This document shows, piece after piece, positions 26,717 through 34,225 of a stretch of DNA of 34,225 nt. Each line of letters begins with the position of its first letter. The stretch's first letter is position 1. The notes under the pieces are model-generated. The model did no database searches and had not been told where the DNA came from. It was given only the letters and a program-made list of their open reading frames with translations. The stretch is from Nanobdellota archaeon (GTDB lineage: Archaea; Nanobdellota; Nanobdellia; Woesearchaeales; JACPBV01): positions 1-34,225 of the forward strand of contig JAHJAV010000083.1 in the NCBI GenBank assembly GCA_018813685.1, written 5' to 3'. The translations under genes and the position numbers were made by a program.

Positions 26717-28048
26717 ATGTCAATATTCAAAGCTTATGATGTAAGGGGAGTTTATCCTTCTGAGCTGAATGAAGAGATTGCATATAAAGTAGGCAGAGCC
26801 TTTGTCACTTTTTTGAAGGTGGATAATGTGGCTGTTTCACAGGATATGAGGGAGAGTTCTGATTCTATCAAGAAAAGCTTGATTAAAGGGATAATTGACC
26901 AAGGCGCAGATGTTATTGAAGTAGAAGGCCTTTGCAGTACACCTAAGAATTATTTTGCCTGCTGGTTTTTGAAAGCTTCTGGATCTATAATGGTAACTGC
27001 TTCGCATAATCCTGGCAAGTATAATGGATTTAAGTTTACTCGCGAGCAGGCAATTCCTATTTCCGGCGATACAGGGATAAAGGAGATTGAGCAGCTTGTT
27101 TTGAAGAATAAGTTTAAAGAAGTTACTCATAAAGGAAAAGTTGTCAGAAAGGATATTGAGAAAGAGTATGCTAATCATGTTCTTAACATGATTGATGTCA
27201 AGAAGATAAAGCCATTGAAAGTTGTGATTGATGCTGGCAATGGAATGGGTGGAAAAGATATTGAGCTTGTTTTGGATAATTTACCTTTGAAAGTGACTAA
27301 GATGTATTTTGAGCCTGATGGAAGTTTTCCAAATCATGAAGCAAATCCTTTGAAAGAAGAGAACTTAATTGATCTGAAGAAAAGGGTGTTAGGGGAGAAG
27401 GCTGATTTTGGAATTGCCTTAGATGGTGATGCTGACAGGGTATTTTTTATTGATGAAAATGGCGAGACAGTTGCTTCTGATCTGATAACCTGTTTGATTG
27501 CAGAAGAGATTCTTTTGATGAATCCTGGAGAGAATGTTCTTTATGACCTTCGGAACTCGTGGATAGTTAAAGAGATTATTGAGAAGAATAAAGGAAAAGC
27601 ACACATGTGCAGGGTAGGGCACGCTTTTATCAAAGAGCAGATGAGAAAAGAGAATGCTGTTTTTGCAGGTGAGCTTTCTGGACATTTTTACTTTAAGGAT
27701 AATTTCTATACAGATTCAGCTGTTATAGCTGCTTTGAAAGTCATCCAGATAATCTCTGAGAAAGGGAAAAAGTTAAGTGAATTGGTGAAGCCACTTAGGA
27801 AATATTTTGCATCTGGCGAGATAAATTCCGAGGTTGAAGATAAAGAAGGAAAGATGAAAGAATTGGCTGAGAAGTATTCTTCTGGCAAGGTTTCTTATCT
27901 GGATGGAATCAGGATTGATTTTAAAGATTGGTGGTTTAATGTCAGGCCCTCTAATACTGAGCCTTTGCTTCGGCTGAATCTGGAAGCCAAGTCAAATGAA
28001 ATGATGGAAAAGAAAAGGGATGAAATTCTTGGGATTATAAGGGGATAG
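26717..28048 (+). CDS. phosphomannomutase/phosphoglucomutase
   Basis: FKAYDVRGVYP, MVTASHNPGKYNGFKFT, ALDGDADRVFFID, GELSGHFYF, RPSNTEPLLRL; ATG 26717 preferred. Confidence 0.93.
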   Translation: MSIFKAYDVRGVYPSELNEEIAYKVGRAFVTFLKVDNVAVSQDMRESSDSIKKSLIKGIIDQGADVIEVEGLCSTPKNYFACWFLKASGSIMVTASHNPGKYNGFKFTREQAIPISGDTGIKEIEQLVLKNKFKEVTHKGKVVRKDIEKEYANHVLNMIDVKKIKPLKVVIDAGNGMGGKDIELVLDNLPLKVTKMYFEPDGSFPNHEANPLKEENLIDLKKRVLGEKADFGIALDGDADRVFFIDENGETVASDLITCLIAEEILLMNPGENVLYDLRNSWIVKEIIEKNKGKAHMCRVGHAFIKEQMRKENAVFAGELSGHFYFKDNFYTDSAVIAALKVIQIISEKGKKLSELVKPLRKYFASGEINSEVEDKEGKMKELAEKYSSGKVSYLDGIRIDFKDWWFNVRPSNTEPLLRLNLEAKSNEMMEKKRDEILGIIRG

Positions 28049-28149
28049 CTTACTGAGCTTAGAAAAACAACAGCCTGAAGAATTAGGCATTAAGTTCTGG
28101 ACTTATTAAGGGCAAATGTATATAAACCTGAAGTGGTTGGATAGTTTAT

Positions 28150-28830
28150 ATGTTAAGGAAAAAGAATGTAATTTTGGCCTTGTGCTTTGGTTTAGCAGTC
28201 TGCATCTGTTTGGTTGTTTTTATAACCAGCTTTAAACTGAATTCTTTTGGTGAGGAGTTTTATAAGGTTGAGTTTGAAAAATATGATGTTTATGGGAACT
28301 TCTATGGGCAGGATGTTGATGAAATAAACCAAGAGGTTTTGGATTATATAAAAGGGAAGGGAGATAGTTTAGATACTGAGGTTTTTGAGAAGAATGAGAT
28401 AGAGCATCTAGTGGATGTAAGGGGGGTAATAGCTAAGATAAATTCATTTTATTATTGGAGCTGGTTGATTTCTGTTGTTTTAATGGTAGTTTTATTTAGC
28501 GTCAATAGAAAGGGATTTGTTAAGAATATAATCAAGGTTTTGGTTTATAGTGGATTGTCTACCATTATTTTAACTCTAGTTATATTGGCGTTGGTTATCT
28601 TAAAATTTGATTCGGTTTTTACATCATTTCACCACATATTTTTTCCACAAGGCGGATGGTTATTTAATACTTCTGACAAGATAGTAAATTTATATCCTTC
28701 TGGGCTTTTTTATGATATTGCAAAAAGGATATTTTTTAGTGTGATGGTGTATGGCTGTGTTTTAATTTTGTTGGGGGCATTAGGACACAAGATTTTAGTA
28801 AAATATTTAAACAAGGGCAAGAATAAGTAA
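28150..28830 (+). CDS. integral membrane protein of unknown function
   Basis: Several hydrophobic segments (VILALCFGLAVCICLVVFI, LISVVLMVVLFSV, TIILTLVILALVIL, FFSVMVYGCVLILLGAL). Confidence 0.65.
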   Translation: MLRKKNVILALCFGLAVCICLVVFITSFKLNSFGEEFYKVEFEKYDVYGNFYGQDVDEINQEVLDYIKGKGDSLDTEVFEKNEIEHLVDVRGVIAKINSFYYWSWLISVVLMVVLFSVNRKGFVKNIIKVLVYSGLSTIILTLVILALVILKFDSVFTSFHHIFFPQGGWLFNTSDKIVNLYPSGLFYDIAKRIFFSVMVYGCVLILLGALGHKILVKYLNKGKNK

Positions 28831-28834
28831 GATA

Positions 28835-29584
28835 ATGAGAAAGACAATAATCGCTGGAAACTGGAAGATGAACAAGACAATAGCTGAATCTGTTTCTTTG
28901 GTTAAAGAGCTGAAGAAGATTTCTGCAGATGTTCGCAATAGGGAGATTATAGTCTGTCCTGCTTTTACTTCATTGAGCGCTGTTGCTGCTGAGCTTAAAT
29001 CAAGCAATATAAAAGTTGGAGCGCAGAATATGCATTTTGAGAAGAATGGCGCATTTACAGGTGAAATTTCTGCTTTGATGCTGAAAGATATTCCAGTTGA
29101 TTATGTTATATTAGGGCATTCTGAGAGAAGGCATGTTTTTGGTGAGGGTGATGAGCTTATCAATAAGAAAGTAAAAGCTGCGCTTTTGAATGGCCTTAAT
29201 TCAATATTTTGTGTTGGAGAGACCCTTAAAGAGAGAGAATCTGGGAAAACTAAAGATGTTATCGGAAATCAGGTTTTGAAAGGGTTAAAAGATGTTAGTA
29301 AAAAGGATATCCGGAAGGTAGTTATTGCTTATGAGCCTGTATGGGCAATAGGAACTGGGAAGACAGCTGCACCTGAGCAGGCAGAAGAGGCTCATTTGTT
29401 CATTAGGAAATTGCTGGGGAAGATATTTGATGATAATACATCTAATTCAGTTAGTATACTCTACGGTGGTTCTGTGAAGCCAGACAATATAAAAGAGCTT
29501 ATTGCAAAAGAGAATATAGACGGAGCATTGGTAGGAGGAGCTTCATTAGATGCCAAGATCTTTTACCAGATAATAAAATGCTAG
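28835..29584 (+). CDS. tpiA: triosephosphate isomerase, bacterial-length type
   Basis: AGNWKMNKT, VILGHSERRHVFGE, VIAYEPVWAIGTGKTA, ILYGGSVKPDN; 249 aa. Confidence 0.95.
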   Translation: MRKTIIAGNWKMNKTIAESVSLVKELKKISADVRNREIIVCPAFTSLSAVAAELKSSNIKVGAQNMHFEKNGAFTGEISALMLKDIPVDYVILGHSERRHVFGEGDELINKKVKAALLNGLNSIFCVGETLKERESGKTKDVIGNQVLKGLKDVSKKDIRKVVIAYEPVWAIGTGKTAAPEQAEEAHLFIRKLLGKIFDDNTSNSVSILYGGSVKPDNIKELIAKENIDGALVGGASLDAKIFYQIIKC

Positions 29585-29802
29585 AAGAAAACCAAGTTGA
29601 ACAGGGCAAGAGTGTGCTAGACAATCCGATAATAGCTAAAGAAGAGGCTTTGTTAAAGCCGCAGCCTGTTAAGAAAAGCAAGATGTGGATATTTAAGCTG
29701 ATTTTGGTGTTATTGATATTAGGGGTTGTTTTGTATCTGTTTATGAACTCTGAGAAGATACAGTCTTTTGTTAATTCTTATTTTAATAATGTGCTCAGTT
29801 AA
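29578..29802 (+). CDS. small single-TM protein
   Basis: WIFKLILVLLILGVVLYLFM; start overlaps the tpiA stop. Confidence 0.55.
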   Translation: MLEENQVEQGKSVLDNPIIAKEEALLKPQPVKKSKMWIFKLILVLLILGVVLYLFMNSEKIQSFVNSYFNNVLS

Positions 29803-30560
29803 GGGACATCTACATAGAGCTTGTGGAGGGTGTCGTAACTGTTGTCTTTAGTTCTAATAGAACAGCCTGTATCAATATCATATTGGACTGGATTAGGATC
29901 AGTGCTGATCTTTTTCCAGCATTTGCATTCAGGAGAATTTGTTAAAGCATGAAGGGGATCTTCTGTATCACTATTAGCATAGCACACAGTTAAATCAAAC
30001 ACATAGGTTCCTGCTGGTGCGCCTTTAACACTTACCCCTAATAAGAATTTCTCCTGTTCGTTGTTTTTTACTGTTTTTTGGAGGGTTACGCCTGAATAGT
30101 CTATGCCATTAGCAGTTGTGCTTGTTTGAAGCCATGTATCTGGTGAACCGCAACTGCCGCTTGTTGGGGGATCGACACTACATAATACATCATTCCCCTT
30201 ATTAAATGCCTTGTTGAATCTGACGTTTACCTGAAACTCATTAGAGGAGCCTATATTCAGTGTATTTAAAATGCCTATTCCAAATGTCTTAAACTCGCCG
30301 TTGCCTATTGTTTTCTTGTCAAATGGGATAGCTACCCTGCTGCCGTCATCCAGTAATCGCTCTATCTCCTGTTCTGTCCTTTCGTCATATGTCATCTTAA
30401 TTGTTTCTGCGTGTGAAAAGAATTTTTTAAGGATGCCTATGCTAAATCCAAAGATTACTATGCAGATGATCAGAATTACGATAAAGTTGACAGAAAGCTC
30501 AAATCCTGCTTTTTTGTTTCCCAGAGGGAAATTTAAATTTTTTTTCTTTTTAACATTCAT
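29799..30560 (-). CDS. pilin-like protein with N-terminal hydrophobic helix
   Basis: NKKAGFELSVNFIVILIICIVIFGFSIGIL followed by extracellular-like domain. Confidence 0.65.
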   Translation of the reverse strand: MNVKKKKNLNFPLGNKKAGFELSVNFIVILIICIVIFGFSIGILKKFFSHAETIKMTYDERTEQEIERLLDDGSRVAIPFDKKTIGNGEFKTFGIGILNTLNIGSSNEFQVNVRFNKAFNKGNDVLCSVDPPTSGSCGSPDTWLQTSTTANGIDYSGVTLQKTVKNNEQEKFLLGVSVKGAPAGTYVFDLTVCYANSDTEDPLHALTNSPECKCWKKISTDPNPVQYDIDTGCSIRTKDNSYDTLHKLYVDVP

Positions 30561-30598
30561 TTTATAATTTATTGATGAGTGGGTTTAAATATTTTACG

Positions 30599-31183
30599 TT
30601 AAAACTTACTCATTATGTTTTGGAACCTGTAATCCTGAGAATATTGCGCGTAATAATTTGCCCTGTATTTATTTATGGCATCCTGCATCTGCTTCATGAC
30701 TTCTTCTGGGTTGTCTATGAATTCAAGCTCCATCTTTGTTTCTTTTATACCTGTTAGGTCAATAACTATTTTTCCTGCGCTTAGGGTTGATTTCTTTTCA
30801 TAGCTGATCTTAGCAATGTTTTGATAAGGTATCTCTTTAGCGCTTACCTGGAATATCAAAAGACTTTTTGAGTAGACCAGCTTGTCAGGGTATAAGGTGT
30901 ATGCGACCTTGCCTAATGATGCATAGTTTTTTATAAGCAAAAGAACAGTGAATAATATAACAAAGAAGATAAACCACCTGATTATGGATGAAGCAGACAC
31001 TTCTATCCCAAATTCCCTGAAAGTGTCAAGGAAAACATCTAATCCCACTATACTATTTAGATAGAGCACTATGCCTATAATCAATGTTACTGTTATACCG
31101 ACAAAAACGAGATTTGAAATAAATGCCTTTTTTACATTTGGCCTTATTTCAGCTAATGCAGCTTCCATTTTAGAATTAATCAA
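30599..31183 (-). CDS. membrane protein with bacterial PH-like (bPH) domain
   Basis: Two TM segments then YTLYPDKLVYSKSLLIFQVSAKEIPYQNIAKISYEKK... Confidence 0.65.
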   Translation of the reverse strand: MINSKMEAALAEIRPNVKKAFISNLVFVGITVTLIIGIVLYLNSIVGLDVFLDTFREFGIEVSASSIIRWFIFFVILFTVLLLIKNYASLGKVAYTLYPDKLVYSKSLLIFQVSAKEIPYQNIAKISYEKKSTLSAGKIVIDLTGIKETKMELEFIDNPEEVMKQMQDAINKYRANYYAQYSQDYRFQNIMSKF

Positions 31184-31388
31184 CTATCTCGTATTCCTTG
31201 ACTATAAGTATAAGGAAGAGAACAAGGATAATTGCCCCGATTATTATCATAGAAAAGCCAGTCATGCTAGTCCCCACAAATATCCTATATAATCCATAAC
31301 CCATTATAGCTACACCTAACCATAAAAACTTGTCAAGAACCATTTTCATTATTTCGAATTCTTCACTAGGTGTAAGGCGCTTTTTCAT
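31176..31388 (-). CDS. small two-TM protein
   Basis: FLWLGVAIMGYGLYRIFVG and FSMIIIGAIILVLFLILIV; overlaps the PH-like gene. Confidence 0.6.
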   Translation of the reverse strand: MKKRLTPSEEFEIMKMVLDKFLWLGVAIMGYGLYRIFVGTSMTGFSMIIIGAIILVLFLILIVKEYEIVD

Positions 31389-31417
31389 CTAACAACCTCT
31401 TTTTTAAAAAATAAGAT

Positions 31418-32140
31418 CTATTTGGTGACTTTTATGGTGAAGTCTTTTTGGTATTGACTTGCAACAGAAGCCTGGCATAAGTAAGTTCCAGGCGCTATAC
31501 CCTTAGGTATAGTCATCAGATCATTAAAGGATGCTGATTCGCCTTGATTAATCTTCTTTGCATTCATCTGTTGGGTAACAGCTATTCCGCTGCAGCTTAC
31601 AGAAGGGGTTATACCTACTGCATTTTTGCAAATTGTTCCATCCCACATACAACCAATTTGAGTGTCACAAACGGCTTGTGTATTTACTGGAGCAGTTCCG
31701 CATACAGTATCAGTTCCAGAACATGTAGAAGTTGAAACAGCCCAAGTACAAGTTTTCTGGCTAGTGCATAAGCTTTGAGTTCCATTAAAATCTGTACATG
31801 GCCATGCTCCAGTCTTAGACCAATCTTGGTTAGAAGGATTATAAACCTCAATTTTTAAAACAGTATTGCTGCCTGAATTTACTATCATAGTTTCCCTTGA
31901 TAATGTAATTGGATCAGACCCGGTAGCCTGAGGCGGTTCTGGCTCTGTACTAATCTGCTCATCAAAGTTTGATGAAACCTTACTAAACATCCCTCGAATA
32001 AAACCTAAACCTAAGCCTAACATGACAATCGCCAGTATCAAGACTACAATTGCGGTAACAGACAATTCCATTGCTGCTTTTTTATTTCTCCTAGGGAAAT
32101 CTAAAAAACTTTGTTTTTTAACATTCATCTTTATAAGCAC
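31418..32140 (-). CDS. pilin-like protein carrying an inserted Cys-rich repeat module
   Basis: NKKAAMELSVTAIVVLILAIVMLGLGLGFIRGMF plus CTSQKTCTWAVSTSTCSG / CDTQIGCMWDGTICKN. Confidence 0.68.
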   Translation of the reverse strand: MLIKMNVKKQSFLDFPRRNKKAAMELSVTAIVVLILAIVMLGLGLGFIRGMFSKVSSNFDEQISTEPEPPQATGSDPITLSRETMIVNSGSNTVLKIEVYNPSNQDWSKTGAWPCTDFNGTQSLCTSQKTCTWAVSTSTCSGTDTVCGTAPVNTQAVCDTQIGCMWDGTICKNAVGITPSVSCSGIAVTQQMNAKKINQGESASFNDLMTIPKGIAPGTYLCQASVASQYQKDFTIKVTK

Positions 32141-32146
32141 CTCGTT

Positions 32147-32650
32147 TTATTGAACTATTTTTATTGTAAAGTCTTTTTCATAATTAGGTATTGTTGTAGC
32201 ATCTGCCCTTTCTATTTGTACCTGGCAAAGATAAGTATTTGGAGCAGATGAAGGTATGGTTGAAAGAAGATTGAATATAACCGATTGGCCCTGCTCAACA
32301 TTTTTAGGATTTGCATCTACTGTTATTCCGTTTAGAGGAGGAGTACAGCTTATTGTCGGGCTGATTGTGAGCCAAGATTCATTAGATGGATTATATAATC
32401 CTACTTTAATAATCTCTTTATCTCCTGCATGAGTTATTAAACTTTCTCTAGACAGAGTAATCGGAAAAGCTCCTGTCGGAGCAGAAGGCTCTGGTTCTGC
32501 TGCAACCTGCTGTTCAAGCTGAGTGCTTACTTTACCGAACATCCCTCTTATAAATCCTAATCCTAATCCCAACATGACAATTGCTAATATCAAGACTACA
32601 ATTGCGGTAACAGACAATTCCATAGCTGCTTTCTTATGCATAATTAACAC
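32147..32650 (-). CDS. pilin-like protein, tandem paralog of 31418-32140 without the insert
   Basis: KKAAMELSVTAIVVLILAIVMLGLGLGFIRGMFGKVSTQLEQQ. Confidence 0.68.
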   Translation of the reverse strand: MLIMHKKAAMELSVTAIVVLILAIVMLGLGLGFIRGMFGKVSTQLEQQVAAEPEPSAPTGAFPITLSRESLITHAGDKEIIKVGLYNPSNESWLTISPTISCTPPLNGITVDANPKNVEQGQSVIFNLLSTIPSSAPNTYLCQVQIERADATTIPNYEKDFTIKIVQ

Positions 32651-32747
32651 CTCTTTTCATATAGTATGAACCATGATATTATTAAAAATCTACCTAATTA
32701 TCGATTATGAGTTAACTAATTTATAAATCTTTCTATTATTTGGCAAA

Positions 32748-32970
32748 GCCAAGAACCGTGACTTAAACTTGTTGGGGTGATAAAAACCACAACCTTCAAA
32801 AAAAGTTTCTGCCCATTTAAAATGAATAAAAGAAGCTGACGCTTTTATCAATTTAAGGTTTCTATCAGATGGGGAGATAGGCCCTTTTTCTGAGATTTGT
32901 CAAAAACCACTTAATGATAGTTTACATGTAAATCATGCCACCATGCTTTAGCATGGTGGTTTTTGACATA
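32748..32970 (+). ncRNA. candidate multi-helix RNA upstream of the Pop5-proteasome genes
   Basis: TATA box (tttataaat, ~32720); stems 32771-32778/32786-32793 (7 of 8), 32809-32816/32869-32876 (7 of 8), 32826-32832/32842-32848 (7 of 7), 32899-32910/32956-32967 (12 of 12), 32938-32946/32951-32959 (9 of 9). Confidence 0.5.
32938..32964 (+). terminator. terminator-like hairpin CCACCATGC-TTTA-GCATGGTGG-TTTTT
   Basis: Perfect 9-bp stem, 4-nt loop, T5. Confidence 0.5.
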
Positions 32971-33122
32971 TAAATTTCAATATTCATCTAATTTATATAT
33001 TTTTCAGGCCTCGCTAACTTGACAGCCCAAAAAACCGAACAATTTAAATACCCTAACTTAATTCTTAGCTATGAAGTGAGAGGAGAAGGGAAGGTTTATA
33101 TTGTTTCTCACAACTTTGTAAG

Positions 33123-33437
33123 ATGAAGTTAAAACCTAGCAAAAGGCCAAAGAAAAGGTATATTGTATTTGAGGTGCTCTCAGGGGAGCTAAAAACAGAT
33201 TCAGCCATCCATAATGCTATAAAGCACTCTGCTTTGAATGTTATGGGAAATACATATTATGAAGCAGGCATAAGGTTTTTAAAAGATAAATACAAATCAT
33301 CTTTAAATAAAGGCATCTTAAGAGTAAATAACAAATACTCTAAAGTCCTGATAGAATCAATAAATAAGGGTAAGGACATAAGGACAATAGGGATGAGCGG
33401 TATATTAAAAAAAGTAGAGGCTAAGTACCTTAATTAA
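33123..33437 (+). CDS. rnp2: RNase P protein component 2 (Pop5-like)
   Basis: KRYIVFEVLSGE, AIKHSALNVMGNTYYEAGIRFLKDKY, KGILRVNNKYSKVLIESI, SGILKKVEAKYL; upstream of psmA. Confidence 0.85.
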   Translation: MKLKPSKRPKKRYIVFEVLSGELKTDSAIHNAIKHSALNVMGNTYYEAGIRFLKDKYKSSLNKGILRVNNKYSKVLIESINKGKDIRTIGMSGILKKVEAKYLN

Positions 33438-33461
33438 CAAAAAAATAAAGAGGGTGAAAAA

Positions 33462-34214
33462 ATGACAGAACCAATGCCACACCAATTGATGGGATATGAT
33501 AGGGCAATAACAATGTTTTCTCCTGACGGGAGACTTTTGCAGGTTGAGTATGCTAAAAAGACAGTAAGGCAGGGCTCAACAGCAATAGGGATGATATGCT
33601 CTGATGGAGTTTTGTTTGTAACAGATAAAAGGATAGTAGATACATTAGTTGTGCCAGAATCAGTAGAAAAGATATGGCAGATAGATGAGCATATCGGAGC
33701 AACTGCTTCAGGGATATTATCTGATGCCAGGGTATTGATAGAAAGAGCACAACTTAAGGCACAGCAGCATAAGGTAACTTATGATACTCCTGTTGATGTG
33801 ATTACAATCGTAAAGGATATCTGCAATCTAAAACAGATATGCACTCAAAGCGGAGGATTAAGGCCTTTTGGTGTTTCTATACTTGTAGGGGGGATAGATG
33901 CAAACAAGCCAACTCTGTTTGAGACAGATCCAACTGGGATATTTTTTGAATACAAAGCAAGCGTAATAGGTGAAGGTGAAGTTGAGATTGAAGAGATACT
34001 TCACAAAGAATATGATTCTGAACTTACAATCGAGGAAGGATTAGGATTATGCCTAGGCGCTTTGAAGAAAGTTTTAGGGGAGAATTTTTCAATAGACAGG
34101 ATAGATGCAGCATATATAAAAACAGCTGACCAGAAATTCAAGAAACTTTCTAAAGAGACTATTGAAAGGAACATGTCAGAATCAAAAGCACCTAAAAAGA
34201 TAAAAAAGAAGTAA
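33462..34214 (+). CDS. psmA: proteasome alpha subunit
   Basis: GYDRAITMFSPDGRLLQVEYAKKTVRQGSTAIGM, SGGLRPFGVSILVGGID. Confidence 0.96.
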   Translation: MTEPMPHQLMGYDRAITMFSPDGRLLQVEYAKKTVRQGSTAIGMICSDGVLFVTDKRIVDTLVVPESVEKIWQIDEHIGATASGILSDARVLIERAQLKAQQHKVTYDTPVDVITIVKDICNLKQICTQSGGLRPFGVSILVGGIDANKPTLFETDPTGIFFEYKASVIGEGEVEIEEILHKEYDSELTIEEGLGLCLGALKKVLGENFSIDRIDAAYIKTADQKFKKLSKETIERNMSESKAPKKIKKK

Positions 34215-34225
34215 ATCAAAATGAC

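Noticed and set aside
32748-32970. RNase P RNA next to the Pop5 gene
   Set aside because: The conserved GAGGAAAGUCC-like core and other RNase P signature elements were not found; adjacency to Pop5 is not sufficient.
1-34225. CRISPR array, tRNA or rRNA genes
   Set aside because: No regularly spaced identical repeats of CRISPR length and no T-arm/GGTTCRANYCC context with a cloverleaf were seen by eye.
1-34225. Transposase or integrase genes
   Set aside because: None of the ORF translations resembles one; inverted repeats noted are short and tied to promoters or hairpins.

Overview
Dense, AT-rich archaeal chromosomal window: TATA-box promoters, archaeal-type PurP, type II GAPDH, Pop5 and PsmA; probably a DPANN-like lineage (inference only). 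Left part: a purine cluster (two PurP-like ATP-grasp proteins, GuaA PPase subunit, two divergent PurF homologs, PurD). Middle: an APH-fold kinase/ACT operon, RibA, a phosphohexomutase, a RelE-type toxin-antitoxin pair, tiny zinc ribbons missed by the ORF track, an ftsZ operon with three uncharacterised partners, and an archaeal MtaB-like methylthiotransferase. Right part: a glycolytic operon (pfk-fba-gap) divergent from an RHH-nucleotidyltransferase fusion, PMM/PGM, bacterial-length TpiA, a pilin-like envelope locus, then Pop5 and proteasome alpha. Strongest leads: (1) a second PurF that has lost the N-terminal Cys and the glutaminase motifs but keeps the PRPP and Fe-S motifs, beside a PurF with an altered PRPP flexible loop; (2) an RHH DNA-binding domain fused to a sugar-nucleotidyltransferase, divergent from a PPi-signature PFK operon, with an exact 12-bp motif at both gene starts; (3) an RHH protein and unknown partner whose promoter carries five ATACT units at exact 9-bp spacing; (4) three candidate structured RNAs in intergenic regions; (5) the ftsZ-linked operon. 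All calls were made by reading the sequence; no database search was run.
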